Origin: Acidobacteriota bacterium
GTDB taxonomy: Bacteria; Acidobacteriota; Terriglobia; Acidiferrales; 2-02-FULL-67-57
Assembly: GCA_022571295.1 (NCBI GenBank)
Contig: JACZYA010000004.1
Coordinates: 1 to 55,995, forward strand
Direction of reading: 5' to 3'
DNA length: 55,995 nucleotides
This document shows positions 1 through 9,471 of this stretch, one piece after another (position 1 is the stretch's first letter; each line of letters starts with the position of its first letter). Position numbers and translations under genes: made by a program. The notes beneath the pieces are model-generated. The model did no database searches. It saw only the letters and a list, made by a program, of their open reading frames with translations, and had not been told where the DNA came from.

Positions 1-1371
1 CAGGGGGTCCACCACCGCGGTGACGCCGGTGTTAGTGGCTCGCAACAAAAACCGCCGGGTCTCCACCGCTCGCACCCGCGCCATGTTCAGGTGCTGCGCG
101 GCCGCCGAGGAGCGCCCGAACCAACCGTCGTTGGAGATGTTCACCAACACGGTGGCGCCGCCTTGCACAAACTTGCGCACCAAGTCGGGGAAGATAGCCT
201 CGTAGCAGATGAAGACTGCCAGGCGGTTCTCCCCCGCCGCCAGTACCACCGGGCCGCGGCCGGGCCGAAAGTCGCTGACCTCAGCCACCAAAGAACCGGT
301 CAGCCCGAGCAGGTTCCTGATCGGCAAGTACTCGCCGAAGGGCACCAGATGAATTTTATCATACTGCCCGACAAACCCTCCTGTGGGCGAGAGCAGAACG
401 GCGCTGTTGTAAGGGTGGGGCGGGCCGTCGCCCTCCGAACGGTAGTCCACAATCCCCGCCAGCAAATAGCTGCGCGTGCCCTGCGCCAACTGGAGCAGGC
501 GAGCGCGCAGGACCGGGTCGCGGTGGAAATAGAACGGCACCGGGACTTCCGGCCAGACCAGCAGGGAGGGCTGCGAGGCTGCCTGCTGCTGCACAGCCTC
601 TCGTGAGAGCTGCTCCAGCGCGAGCAGCTCGTCGGGATGGTTCCGCACCCAAGCCGGGTCAAACTCTTGCAGCTGAGACAGGTTCGGCTGCACCAAGACC
701 GCCTGCTCGGGGGCGGCGACCGGGGGAAGGCTAAGACCCCACCCGTACGTCACCCCCAGCACAACCGCGACCATTGCCAGCAGCCAGAGTTGGCGACGGG
801 CGGGCGCCAACCAATAGGAAGCTACCACCGCGTTCGTCGCCGCCACCAGAAACGAGACGCCGTAGATGCCCGCATAAGCAGCGGGCTGAATCCATCCGAC
901 GTGAGGCGCTACCGCGTAGCCGAGCAGATTCCAGGGAAAGCCGCCGAAAATCAGGAAGGCGCGCAGCCACTCCAACGCCACCCACGCGAAAGGAAACAGG
1001 AGAAGCGCCAGCAGTTGCCAGCGCCGCGCCAGTTCCCCCACCAGTAAAGTGAACAGCCCCAGGAAAGCGGCAAACACCAACACAAACAGCAGCAGGATGC
1101 CGCCGGCCGCCGCGACGGACAGACGGCCGAAGATATGCATAACGTCGTAAATCCAGTAGCAGGAGCCCGCGAAGAAGACCACTCCGGCCAAGTAGCCATA
1201 GAGAAACAGCCGCAGCCGGCTCCACCGGTGCACGCAAACCGCAAACAGCGGCGCCAGCGCCACCCACGCCAGCCAACTCAAATGCAAGGAGGGGAAAATA
1301 GCGACCAGGAGAACTCCCGTGAGCACAGAGCACAGAAACGGATGACGCAGGGGGGAGAGGAAAGCAGGCAT
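1..1371 (-). CDS. lnt: Apolipoprotein N-acyltransferase (3' end cut by window edge)
   Basis: Minus-strand reading from ATG at 1371 (overlaps SPOR stop as ATGA) gives ...LLVWPEVPVPFYF...YDKIHLVPFGEYLP...AVFICYEAIFPDLVRKFVQGGATVLVNISNDGWFGRSSAAAQHLNMARVRAVETRRFLLRATNTGVTAVVDPL, the typical nitrilase-like Lnt core; frame checked at both ends. Not in the ORF track because it lacks a stop inside the window. Confidence 0.93.
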   Translation of the reverse strand, partial: MPAFLSPLRHPFLCSVLTGVLLVAIFPSLHLSWLAWVALAPLFAVCVHRWSRLRLFLYGYLAGVVFFAGSCYWIYDVMHIFGRLSVAAAGGILLLFVLVFAAFLGLFTLLVGELARRWQLLALLLFPFAWVALEWLRAFLIFGGFPWNLLGYAVAPHVGWIQPAAYAGIYGVSFLVAATNAVVASYWLAPARRQLWLLAMVAVVLGVTYGWGLSLPPVAAPEQAVLVQPNLSQLQEFDPAWVRNHPDELLALEQLSREAVQQQAASQPSLLVWPEVPVPFYFHRDPVLRARLLQLAQGTRSYLLAGIVDYRSEGDGPPHPYNSAVLLSPTGGFVGQYDKIHLVPFGEYLPIRNLLGLTGSLVAEVSDFRPGRGPVVLAAGENRLAVFICYEAIFPDLVRKFVQGGATVLVNISNDGWFGRSSAAAQHLNMARVRAVETRRFLLRATNTGVTAVVDPL

Positions 1372-1946
1372 CAGCGGCGGAGAATCTGACGGAATCCTTG
1401 TGCTTCCAGGCGCTTCTGGGCGGCATCAGCCAACTCGGCGCTTGCAAAGGGCCCCACCCGCACACGGTGGAGGCGGTCCTTGCTAGAAGGCTGAATGACG
1501 ACCGGGAAATCAAGCTTGAGCAACCTTTGCGCCAGGCTGCGGGCCTGCACCTCCTCGGCGAAAGCTCCCACCTGAAGATAAATCGGCTTCACGGGAGCCG
1601 CAGGGGGCTTGGTGGCCGGCTTGCGGAGCGTAGAGGCCGTCTTGGTCGCCGAGGAAGCAGCTTTGGGCTTAGGCTTGGGCAGCAAGGTTTCCTTGAGCTG
1701 CTTACCCGCTACCCGGTCGTAGAAGGTCAGGTCGCTGGGCGCGGAAGCCTGGCCGGACTTCTGCTCGGCCTTGGTGGGGGGCGCAGATGTCTTGGCGACC
1801 AGGGAAGCATGCGCCCGGTCCCGGCCCAGGACGAACCCCAACGTAAAAAACACCGCGCACAAGAGAACGACGGCGAAGAACACCCCGAGCAGGTGCCGCT
1901 GTTCCAGCACAATCTCGTAGTGCCCTGCTTTTTCCCCTCTTGCCAT
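1371..1946 (-). CDS. SPOR-domain membrane protein
   Basis: N-terminal TM segment (VFFAVVLLCAVFFTLGFVLG) and C-terminal SPOR repeat (YLQVGAFAEEVQARSLAQRL...HRVRVGPF...AQKRLEAQGF). Confidence 0.85.
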   Translation of the reverse strand: MARGEKAGHYEIVLEQRHLLGVFFAVVLLCAVFFTLGFVLGRDRAHASLVAKTSAPPTKAEQKSGQASAPSDLTFYDRVAGKQLKETLLPKPKPKAASSATKTASTLRKPATKPPAAPVKPIYLQVGAFAEEVQARSLAQRLLKLDFPVVIQPSSKDRLHRVRVGPFASAELADAAQKRLEAQGFRQILRR

Positions 1947-1964
1947 GCGCGCGACCCCGGGCGG

Positions 1965-2723
1965 TTATTTCCCCTTATCTTTCCCTTTCGACCCGAGCCA
2001 GCCGCTGATGAGATCCACCGGCACCGGGAAGATCACGGTGGTGTTTTGTTCCGCGCCGATTTCCGTCAGGGTTTGCAAATAACGCAACTGGATGGAAATC
2101 GGCTGCTCGGCCAGCTTTTTGGCGGCGTTGGCCAACTGCGCGGAGGCCTGGAACTCGCCTTCGGCGTGGATGATCTTGGCGCGGCGTTCGCGCTCGGCCT
2201 CGGCCTGCTTGGCGATGGCGCGGCGCATCTCCTCGGGGAGGTCCACGGCCTTGACCTGCACCGAGGTCACTTTGATGCCCCAGGGATCGGTCTGCTCGTC
2301 AAGGATTCCCTGCAAGCGCGCGTTGACCTTCTCGCGCCGCGAGAGCAAGTCGTCGAGCTCGAACTGGCCCAGGACGTCGCGCAGAGCGAGCTGCGCCTGT
2401 TGCGAGGTGGCGTAGAGATAGTTCTCAATCGCCTGGATGGCCCGGTTCGGGTCTACCACCCGGAAGTAGGCCACGGCGTTGACGCGCACGGTGACGTTGT
2501 CGCGGGTGATGATGTCCTGCGGAGGCACGTCCAGCGTGATGATGCGCAGGGAGATGCGCATGAGGCGGTCAATCGGCCACCAGATCCAGATCAGGCCCGG
2601 CCCTTTAGGCTTCGGACGCATGCGGCCCAGGCGGAGGATCACTCCCCGTTCCCACTCGTTGAGGATCTTCAGGCAGTTGACGGCCCAAAACAGCGCAAGA
2701 ACTACGATAACCAAAAGTGGCAT
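1965..2723 (-). CDS. SPFH/Band 7 (slipin/stomatin-like) protein
   Basis: NEWERGVILRLGRM...GPGLIWIWWPIDRLMRISLRIITLDVPPQDIITRDNVTVRVNAVAYFRVVDP...; followed upstream by an NfeD protein. Confidence 0.92.
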   Translation of the reverse strand: MPLLVIVVLALFWAVNCLKILNEWERGVILRLGRMRPKPKGPGLIWIWWPIDRLMRISLRIITLDVPPQDIITRDNVTVRVNAVAYFRVVDPNRAIQAIENYLYATSQQAQLALRDVLGQFELDDLLSRREKVNARLQGILDEQTDPWGIKVTSVQVKAVDLPEEMRRAIAKQAEAERERRAKIIHAEGEFQASAQLANAAKKLAEQPISIQLRYLQTLTEIGAEQNTTVIFPVPVDLISGWLGSKGKDKGK

Positions 2724-4048
2724 TACGTTTGCTCCTTTCCGGCACTTGGACCGGCCTCTAAGCCGCCCGCGTGCGGCTCAACCTGTAGCAACAGCCCCTG
2801 CGCCTTGACCACGCGCACCTGCTGGCCTACGGGAATCTTCTGCGAAGCGGTGGCGCGCCACAACTCGCCCACCACCAAGATCAAACCTTTTTTACCCTCT
2901 TCGATTTTCTGCCGGACTTCGCCGATCTCACCCACCAGCCCTTCCCGGCCGGTGGCCCCGCGCCAACTGCGCGAGCGCAGCACCAAGCGCAGGAGCAGGA
3001 TGGTGATCACCGCAAAAGGAATGGCGACCGCGAAGGCAAGGTCCATGCGCACCCGCATCTCCGGGATGGGCGGCGCCTCAATCATCATCATCGCACCCAG
3101 CACCATGGAGATCACACCGCCCACCGCCAGCACCCCGTGGCTCACGTACATCGCCTCCAGAATGAAGAGTGCCATCGCCAGAATAATCAGCAGCACACCG
3201 GCATAGTTGACCGGCAGCAGATTAATGGCGAACAGCGCCAGAATCAGGCAAATCCCACCCGCCACCCCAAAGATAATAAAACCCGGCTGGGTGAATTCAA
3301 TGTACAACCCCAGGATGCCAAACACCAGCAACAAAAAAGCGATGTTGGGGTCAACCAGCCGGCTGAGGAAGCGCTGCCGGCCGGTCATCTCCCAGGACTC
3401 GACCTCACCGGATGCCAGCTCCAGCGTGTGCTCGCTGCCGTCGAAGCGCTGGATGGTCTGCTGGTGGAAGCGTTCGAAGATCTGCTGGCGCGATTCCACC
3501 ACCGCATCGATGAGACCTTCCTTCAACGCTTCCTCGTCGGTGAACGACTTGGCTTCAGTGACCGCCAGCTCAGCCAACTCCGGGTTGCGACCGCGCTTGG
3601 AAGTATAACTGCGCAGGTAAGCGGCGGCATCATTGGTGATCTTCTTCTTCATCGTCTCAGGTATTTCTGCACCACCCATGGCTACGGGCGAAGCAGCGCC
3701 GGTGGTGGTTCCCGGAGCCATCACCGCCAGGTCGGCCGCCATCAGGATAAAGAAGCCGGCGGAGGCGGCCCGGCTGCCGGTGGGGGCCACGTACACAATC
3801 ACCGGGACGCGCGAAGAAGTAATGCGGTCAACGATCTTGCGCATCGAAGTCATCAGGCCGCCCGGAGTATTGAGGATAATCAAAACAGCGTCGGCCTTCG
3901 TCTGCTCGGCATGGTCGATGCCCGCCAGCACATACTCGGCAGACACCGGATGGATGATTTTGTTGAGCGTGATTTCCACCACCTGCGCGCCCGCCGCCCA
4001 GGGAAAGAGAACCGCCAGCAGCAGTAGTAGAATTGAACCGCGTTTCAT
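2723..4048 (-). CDS. NfeD family ClpP-class membrane serine protease
   Basis: VEITLNKIIHPVSAEYVLAGIDHAEQTKADAVLIILNTPGGLMTSMRKIVDRITSSRVPVIVYVAPTGSRAASAGFFILMAADLAVMAPGTTTGAASPV; C-terminal TM helices plus OB-like NfeD domain. Confidence 0.92.
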   Translation of the reverse strand: MKRGSILLLLLAVLFPWAAGAQVVEITLNKIIHPVSAEYVLAGIDHAEQTKADAVLIILNTPGGLMTSMRKIVDRITSSRVPVIVYVAPTGSRAASAGFFILMAADLAVMAPGTTTGAASPVAMGGAEIPETMKKKITNDAAAYLRSYTSKRGRNPELAELAVTEAKSFTDEEALKEGLIDAVVESRQQIFERFHQQTIQRFDGSEHTLELASGEVESWEMTGRQRFLSRLVDPNIAFLLLVFGILGLYIEFTQPGFIIFGVAGGICLILALFAINLLPVNYAGVLLIILAMALFILEAMYVSHGVLAVGGVISMVLGAMMMIEAPPIPEMRVRMDLAFAVAIPFAVITILLLRLVLRSRSWRGATGREGLVGEIGEVRQKIEEGKKGLILVVGELWRATASQKIPVGQQVRVVKAQGLLLQVEPHAGGLEAGPSAGKEQT

Positions 4049-5649
4049 TGCTCACCTCCAGAGCCGTTCCCGGCCGGCGCGAGCGCAAGGTTCAGGCGGT
4101 CGGCAAGACTACGCGCCTCGGAGCTGGCGGGATCAAGCGCCAGGGCAGCCCGCACCTGTTCGCGCGCTTCCCGGTCGCGATCCTCTTCCAAGTAGAGCTC
4201 AGCCAGCCGGAGGCGCACCGGGAGCGTATCCTGACTCCAGAGCGCCGCCCTCAACTCCGAGATCGCTTCAGAGGCCTGGCCCTGCCGGCGGTACACCTCC
4301 GCCAGATAGAAGTGGCCCTCATAGGAGCTCGGGGCAAGGTACACCATCTGGGTAAATTCGTAGCGGGCTGATTCGAGTTGGTCACGCGCCAGAAAATCCC
4401 TTCCGCGCTCCAGATGCACGGTGACGTGCTGGGCGCGGGCAGAGTCGTCGGAGGGCTCGCGCCGCGCCTCTCCCCTCCGGCGGGCCAATGCCGCACTGAA
4501 GTTTTGCTTGAGCCGAGCAAGGCCGGCCGGCCGCCGCGCCAGACTGTCCACCGGGGCCGGGTCCTCACCCAGCGCCTGGGCGGAAAGAAGGCGAGCTTCA
4601 CTATCTTCGGAGTTCAATGCCAGACATTGGTCGAAGGCTTGCGCAGCCGCAGTCCACTGCCGGCGGCGAAGGTAGTGAAGACCGAGATTGAAGTGCACGT
4701 CCGGGTCAGCGGAGTCTTCGCGCAGCGCACGGGCAAAATAGTCAGGCGGGTTGGATGCGCCGGCCTGCGAGGCAAAAACTCCGAGGTTGTTCCACACCTC
4801 TTTGACGGGAAACTGCCGGCCCAGCGGGCGGAGGGTGGCGGCCGCCCGGGCCGGGTCGCCGCCGAAGAAATACGAAAGCGAAAGATAGAACCGAGCATCG
4901 GCACCGTCTCTGTGTTCCGCCGGAACCTTCTCCAGCCAGCGGGCGGCGGTGGCATAGTCCTGGTCTTCAAAATAGAGCTTTCCCAGACGCCAGGCCGGGG
5001 GATTGAACTTGGGAGCCAGGCGGGCGGCCTGGAGAAAATACCGCACCTGGAGTTCGCGGCTGGGAGCGCGCAAGCCGCGCAGATAATTCTCCAAAGCGCT
5101 CACCGGAGGAGCTTGCACCCGCTCCAGGAAAGACTTACGGCTGTATGAGAAGTCAGGATCGAGCGTGCGAAGAATTTGCCACGCCAGCGCCCCCTGAATG
5201 TCGAGCAACTGCGCGAACGAACCCTTCTGCTCCAACGGCGCCGAGAGGCTCAAACGGCGCAAGTGGAGGAGCCGCGCCCAGCCGCTGAGGCGGTTCTCTC
5301 GAAGCTCAAACCGGCCCACCACCACCCAGTCGGCTCCCAACTCCTCGCCCAACCGCACCAGGCTGGCGCGGGTGAGCGGGCTGGTGGCCGACAGTCCCAG
5401 CCGTTCCAGCGCTGCCAGACGCTGGGCGCGACTGATGAGAGCGAACCCATTGCCCGCCAGCCGGTCCGTCAAAACTTCTGCAAAACTTTCGCCTACCCAC
5501 TCCAGGTTGGGTTGACCGCCGACGTTGTCAAAAGGCGCCACCAGCAAGGTTTGAGACGCGACCGGGCCAATGGCCACAAGCGTGAGGAGAACCACCGAAC
5601 CAAAAAGTGAAACGAAGCGTGGACTACACACTAGCATGCTCAGCTTCAA
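4045..5649 (-). CDS. TPR protein with N-terminal FlgO/TolB-like domain
   Basis: Signal peptide, LLVAPFDNVGGQPNLEWVGESFAEVLTDRLAG..., then multiple TPR units (FNPPAWRLGKLYFEDQDYATAARWLEKV, PDVHFNLGLHYLRRRQWTAAAQAFDQCLALN). Confidence 0.8.
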   Translation of the reverse strand: MKLSMLVCSPRFVSLFGSVVLLTLVAIGPVASQTLLVAPFDNVGGQPNLEWVGESFAEVLTDRLAGNGFALISRAQRLAALERLGLSATSPLTRASLVRLGEELGADWVVVGRFELRENRLSGWARLLHLRRLSLSAPLEQKGSFAQLLDIQGALAWQILRTLDPDFSYSRKSFLERVQAPPVSALENYLRGLRAPSRELQVRYFLQAARLAPKFNPPAWRLGKLYFEDQDYATAARWLEKVPAEHRDGADARFYLSLSYFFGGDPARAAATLRPLGRQFPVKEVWNNLGVFASQAGASNPPDYFARALREDSADPDVHFNLGLHYLRRRQWTAAAQAFDQCLALNSEDSEARLLSAQALGEDPAPVDSLARRPAGLARLKQNFSAALARRRGEARREPSDDSARAQHVTVHLERGRDFLARDQLESARYEFTQMVYLAPSSYEGHFYLAEVYRRQGQASEAISELRAALWSQDTLPVRLRLAELYLEEDRDREAREQVRAALALDPASSEARSLADRLNLALAPAGNGSGGEQ

Positions 5650-5683
5650 TTATAACAGAAGGCACCGGGCCGGATGGCAGGGC

Positions 5684-6451
5684 CTAGCGCAGAAGGTCGG
5701 GCGGGAGCTGGAACAATGTCTCAAAGCGGGCGTCCTGGTGCAGGCTGGCAAATGCCGGGTCGTCGCGGAGTTCGTCGGGCGGAAAACCGTCTTCCAGGGC
5801 GCGGCGGAGATACTTCAAGCACTGGTCGGTGTAGCCCAACGCCACGAAAGTCTTCCCCAGCAAGAAATAGAACCGGCCGCGGTCTTCGACCGAGCGGTCC
5901 TGGAGCCGCACGCCGAAAATGCTGCGACGCTCAAAGACCTTCGGGTCGAGCAGCAAAGCCAGGCGATATTGCTCAATAGCTTCTTGGTACTTCTTTCGTT
6001 GGAAGAGCGCGTTGCCGAGGCCGGAGCGAATGGTGGCGTCGGTGGGGCCGGCCTGGAGCGCCCGCCGGTAGTAGCGGATGGCCTTCTTGTACTTCTTGCG
6101 GCCGTAGTACACCGTGCCCAGGTTGTTCCAGGCGGGTGCGTAGGTTCCATCTACTTTGGTGGAGCGCTTGTAAAACTTCTCCGCGTTGCGCAAGCGGAAC
6201 AGTTGATGGTGGGCGATTCCGGTCTTATTCAACAGCACAGCATTCTGGGGGTCGTGCTGGAGCGCTTCCTGGTAGTAGTCAATCGCCTCCAAGTACCGCT
6301 TGCGAATCATGCGCAAATCGGCGCGGAGTTCAAGCTGTCGTACTTGCTCCTGCCGAGGCAGGACGGTAAGAAGCGGGGCCTCTTGGGCCTGGGCAGCGAG
6401 CGTGGCGGCGAGGAGTGCACCGCCCACGCCAATCAACCCGAAGCAACGCAT
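5684..6451 (-). CDS. Secreted tetratricopeptide repeat protein
   Basis: Signal peptide then TPRs (YLEAIDYYQEALQHDPQNAVLLNKTGIAHHQL; APAWNNLGTVYYGRKKYKKAIRYYRRALQAGP). Confidence 0.85.
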   Translation of the reverse strand: MRCFGLIGVGGALLAATLAAQAQEAPLLTVLPRQEQVRQLELRADLRMIRKRYLEAIDYYQEALQHDPQNAVLLNKTGIAHHQLFRLRNAEKFYKRSTKVDGTYAPAWNNLGTVYYGRKKYKKAIRYYRRALQAGPTDATIRSGLGNALFQRKKYQEAIEQYRLALLLDPKVFERRSIFGVRLQDRSVEDRGRFYFLLGKTFVALGYTDQCLKYLRRALEDGFPPDELRDDPAFASLHQDARFETLFQLPPDLLR

Positions 6452-6463
6452 GGACTCTTTACC

Positions 6464-8953
6464 TCAATTCTGATTCCCGCCAAGAGAACGAGGAGTCTGA
6501 GGCTGCGGCCGCACCGGGGCCGGCGGACCAGTCCCCGGCTCCAGGGGAGAATCAGGAACGGGTTCTTGTGAGCGCGGTCGAGAGCGAATACCGATGACAC
6601 GGGACAAAGAACGGGTAACACGCCGAACCAGCGAAGGCCGATGCTTGGGGCAGAGGTCCCGGGGCTCGGTCCCGAGGATGAACAATTCTGTCCGCACCTC
6701 GGGGCAGTCGGCGGTGGCTATTTGCAGGGTCTCGGGGTCGAGCGGCACCGCCACCATCCCCTCAGGCGGAGTGAAAGTTTGGGGGTTACGATAGGCGGGC
6801 AACTGCACCGCGCGCTTCATGAACGCCGTCCAGATGGGCAAGGCAGCCGCGTTGCCCGACAACCCCAGGTCACGGTAGTCATCGAAGCCCACCCAGACAG
6901 CACAGAGGAGATTGGAGGTAAACCCGACAAACCAACCGTCGCGCGAAGTCCCGGTCTTGCCGGCAGCCGGTGCGGTGAATCCGCGGGCACGGGAACCCGC
7001 CCCGGTGCCACGGTTCATGTTGTCCACCAAAAGGTCCAGAACAAGATAAGCGACACGTGCGTCCAGCACGGGGACGGGCCGGTTTTCCGTCTTCAGCAAA
7101 ACTTCGTTCTCGGAGGACAGCACAATATCAATCAGGGTGGGCGAGACGCGATTGCCACCGTTGGCAAAGAGGGTATAGGCAGCTGCGACTTCCAAGGGGG
7201 TGGAGTCGTAAGCGCCCAAGGCGACCGAAGGCGTAGGCCGCAGGCGGGGATTCAGCCCGGCGGCCACCGCCAGCGCGGCCACCCGGTCATAGCCGGCCAT
7301 CTCCGCCACCTTGACGGTGGCCACGTTGAGGGAGCGGATCAGGGCGTCGCGCGCCGTGACCACGCCGTAAAACTTCTCCCCGTAGTTGGAAGGCTCGTAT
7401 TCCTCGCCCTCCCAGAAAAACGTGGTGGGCTCATCCACAATCGTGGTCACAGGAGTAATGGCGCTCTCCGGAGTCTCCAAAGCGGTGGCGAAGGCAGCGG
7501 CAAAGACAAACGGCTTGAAGGAGGAACCCGGCTGCCGGTGGGCGACAGCGCGGTTGAGTTGGGTCTGGTTGTAATCCCGGCCGCCCACCAAAGCCTTGAC
7601 CTGGCCGGTGTGCGGGTCGAGGGCAATCAGAGCAACCTGCGGGAGGGGGGACGAGTCTTCCCGCTCTCCAAATCGCTCGGCGAGCTTGGCATCCACTTCC
7701 GGCAAGGCTTCCCGGATGGCCTCAGCAGCGGCGCGCTGCAAACCAAGGTCGAGGCTGGTGTGGACGCGATAGCTGCGCGAGATCAACTGCTCCTCAGAGA
7801 AGTGGCCCAACAGTTGCTCGCGCACCAAGTCAACGAAATAGGGGGCGTCGTTGGCCTCCACATTCTGGGGGGTAATGGTGAGCTCTTCTTCCCGGGCCTG
7901 GTCGGCCTGCTCCTCAGTGATCAAGCCAATCGTCACCATGCCGTTGAGGATATGGTCGCGGCGCTGGCGGGCGCGGTCAGGGTGGCGATAGAGATTGTAA
8001 TAGTTGGGGCCGCGAATGATGCCGGCCAGCAGGGCGGACTCGCTCAGGGTCAGCCGGCTGATGTCCTTGCCGAAGTAGGCCTGGGCGCCTTCGCCGAAGC
8101 CGTGGACGCTGAAGCTGCCACGCTGGCCCAGGTAGATTTCATTGGCGTACAGCTCGAAGATTTTTTCTTTCTCAAAGCGCCGCTCGAGCTGCACAGCAAT
8201 CAGTGCCTCGGACGCCTTACGTTTCCAACTGAGGTCGCGGGTAAGGAAGAAACTGCGCGCCAGTTGCATGGTCAGGGTGCTGGCCCCCTGGACACGAGCG
8301 CCCTTGCGCTTTCCCGACCAGACACCCAGGTCGTACCACAAGGCGCGGGCCACATCCACCACCGAGATGCCGGGGTGGTCGAAGAAGCGCCGGTCTTCGG
8401 CCGTCAAAACTGCCTGCACTAACTCCGGAGGAATGTCGGTGTAAGTCACCAAGCGGCGCTTGGTGCGACGGCGATCGAACAGGTTGGTGACGTGGGCAGG
8501 CTCGATGAGCACCGACGTGAGCAGGCGACCCGTGCGCAGCGAGACCAAATTCTTGATCTCTCCCTCTTCCACTTCCACCCGCACCGCCTGGGCGGGCCCC
8601 ACCGAGGAGCGCTCCCGGGGGCGAATCTCAATCACCTTCTCGCTACGCTGGTACCAGCCGTAGAGAGAAGGCTCTTCCTCAGGGCTGCTGTAGCCAAAGC
8701 GGCGAAGCTGGGCGGTAATTTGTGCCAGCGAGGCGGGCTCGCCTACATAGAGAGCGGTAGGGGCAGAATAGATGCGGGCGGCATTTTCAAAAATCTCCCC
8801 GCTCAGCCGGGTGTCAATCAAACGCGCGAAGCGAAACCAGATGTAGCCAAAAACCGCAGCCCCCACAAAGGAAAAAACCAGGAGAGCAATCAGGAGAGCT
8901 CGCCCCCACCGCCCCGTCCAAAAGCCACGCGCAATGCGAATACGAATCGCCAC
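6464..8953 (-). CDS. Class A penicillin-binding protein (transglycosylase/transpeptidase, PBP1-like)
   Basis: GT51 motifs (VQAVLTAEDRRFFDHPGI, GASTLTMQLAR, RKASEALIAVQLE) and transpeptidase motifs (QPGSSFKPF, SLN, GKTGTSRDGWFVGFT). Confidence 0.95.
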   Translation of the reverse strand: MAIRIRIARGFWTGRWGRALLIALLVFSFVGAAVFGYIWFRFARLIDTRLSGEIFENAARIYSAPTALYVGEPASLAQITAQLRRFGYSSPEEEPSLYGWYQRSEKVIEIRPRERSSVGPAQAVRVEVEEGEIKNLVSLRTGRLLTSVLIEPAHVTNLFDRRRTKRRLVTYTDIPPELVQAVLTAEDRRFFDHPGISVVDVARALWYDLGVWSGKRKGARVQGASTLTMQLARSFFLTRDLSWKRKASEALIAVQLERRFEKEKIFELYANEIYLGQRGSFSVHGFGEGAQAYFGKDISRLTLSESALLAGIIRGPNYYNLYRHPDRARQRRDHILNGMVTIGLITEEQADQAREEELTITPQNVEANDAPYFVDLVREQLLGHFSEEQLISRSYRVHTSLDLGLQRAAAEAIREALPEVDAKLAERFGEREDSSPLPQVALIALDPHTGQVKALVGGRDYNQTQLNRAVAHRQPGSSFKPFVFAAAFATALETPESAITPVTTIVDEPTTFFWEGEEYEPSNYGEKFYGVVTARDALIRSLNVATVKVAEMAGYDRVAALAVAAGLNPRLRPTPSVALGAYDSTPLEVAAAYTLFANGGNRVSPTLIDIVLSSENEVLLKTENRPVPVLDARVAYLVLDLLVDNMNRGTGAGSRARGFTAPAAGKTGTSRDGWFVGFTSNLLCAVWVGFDDYRDLGLSGNAAALPIWTAFMKRAVQLPAYRNPQTFTPPEGMVAVPLDPETLQIATADCPEVRTELFILGTEPRDLCPKHRPSLVRRVTRSLSRVIGIRSRPRSQEPVPDSPLEPGTGPPAPVRPQPQTPRSLGGNQN

Positions 8954-8964
8954 GAGTTTTGACC

Positions 8965-9471
8965 CTAATACACCGATCCGGTGTCAGCCTGGAAATCGAA
9001 AGTGAAGTTGGCCGTGTACACAACCAAATCAATCGGCACGGTGTACCGGGCAGCAATGCGAACGCCGCGGGCAGCCGGAGTTACGCTGATTTGTTTGCGC
9101 TCGAGCGGCAAGCTCAACTCCAGCGCTTTCCGGTGCAGTTCCTGCTGAATCTGCCGGGGCGACTTGTTATTGACGCCGGCGTATTTCGCCTGGCTGCGCA
9201 TGGCGTCTTCAAACTCATAGCTGCGGACATATACAGGAATGATGCGGACAGCAGCCAAAATGATGGCCGCAACGATGAGGAGAGTGATGAGAAGCTGAAG
9301 CCTGCTTCCGCCCTGTTCGGTTGCCGCCGGGTGTCGTGGAGAGCGCACCCTGACCCGGCCCTGTTCTTCCTGCGTGAGGCTTAACACCCCTCCACCGCTC
9401 GCCGCCTTTCCTGCCTGCGAAAGAGGCCCCATCCGGCCTTCCCAGGGCAGTTTGGCACAACTCAGCCGCAA
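8965..9471 (-). CDS. Small membrane-anchored protein, DUF4845-like
   Basis: Single TM ([28 protein letters not shown]) followed by a short periplasmic domain ([33 protein letters not shown]). Confidence 0.6.
   Translation of the reverse strand: MRLSCAKLPWEGRMGPLSQAGKAASGGGVLSLTQEEQGRVRVRSPRHPAATEQGGSRLQLLITLLIVAAIILAAVRIIPVYVRSYEFEDAMRSQAKYAGVNNKSPRQIQQELHRKALELSLPLERKQISVTPAARGVRIAARYTVPIDLVVYTANFTFDFQADTGSVY

Noticed and set aside
731-1513. 260-aa minus-strand ORF
   Set aside because: Out of frame with Lnt; the Lnt frame starting at 1371 matches the conserved acyltransferase core to the window edge.
1398-3206. 602-aa plus-strand ORF
   Set aside because: Antisense to the SPOR, slipin and NfeD genes; low-complexity shadow translation with no recognisable domain.
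6641-8422. 593-aa plus-strand ORF
   Set aside because: Antisense to the class A PBP; codon-position GC bias artefact.
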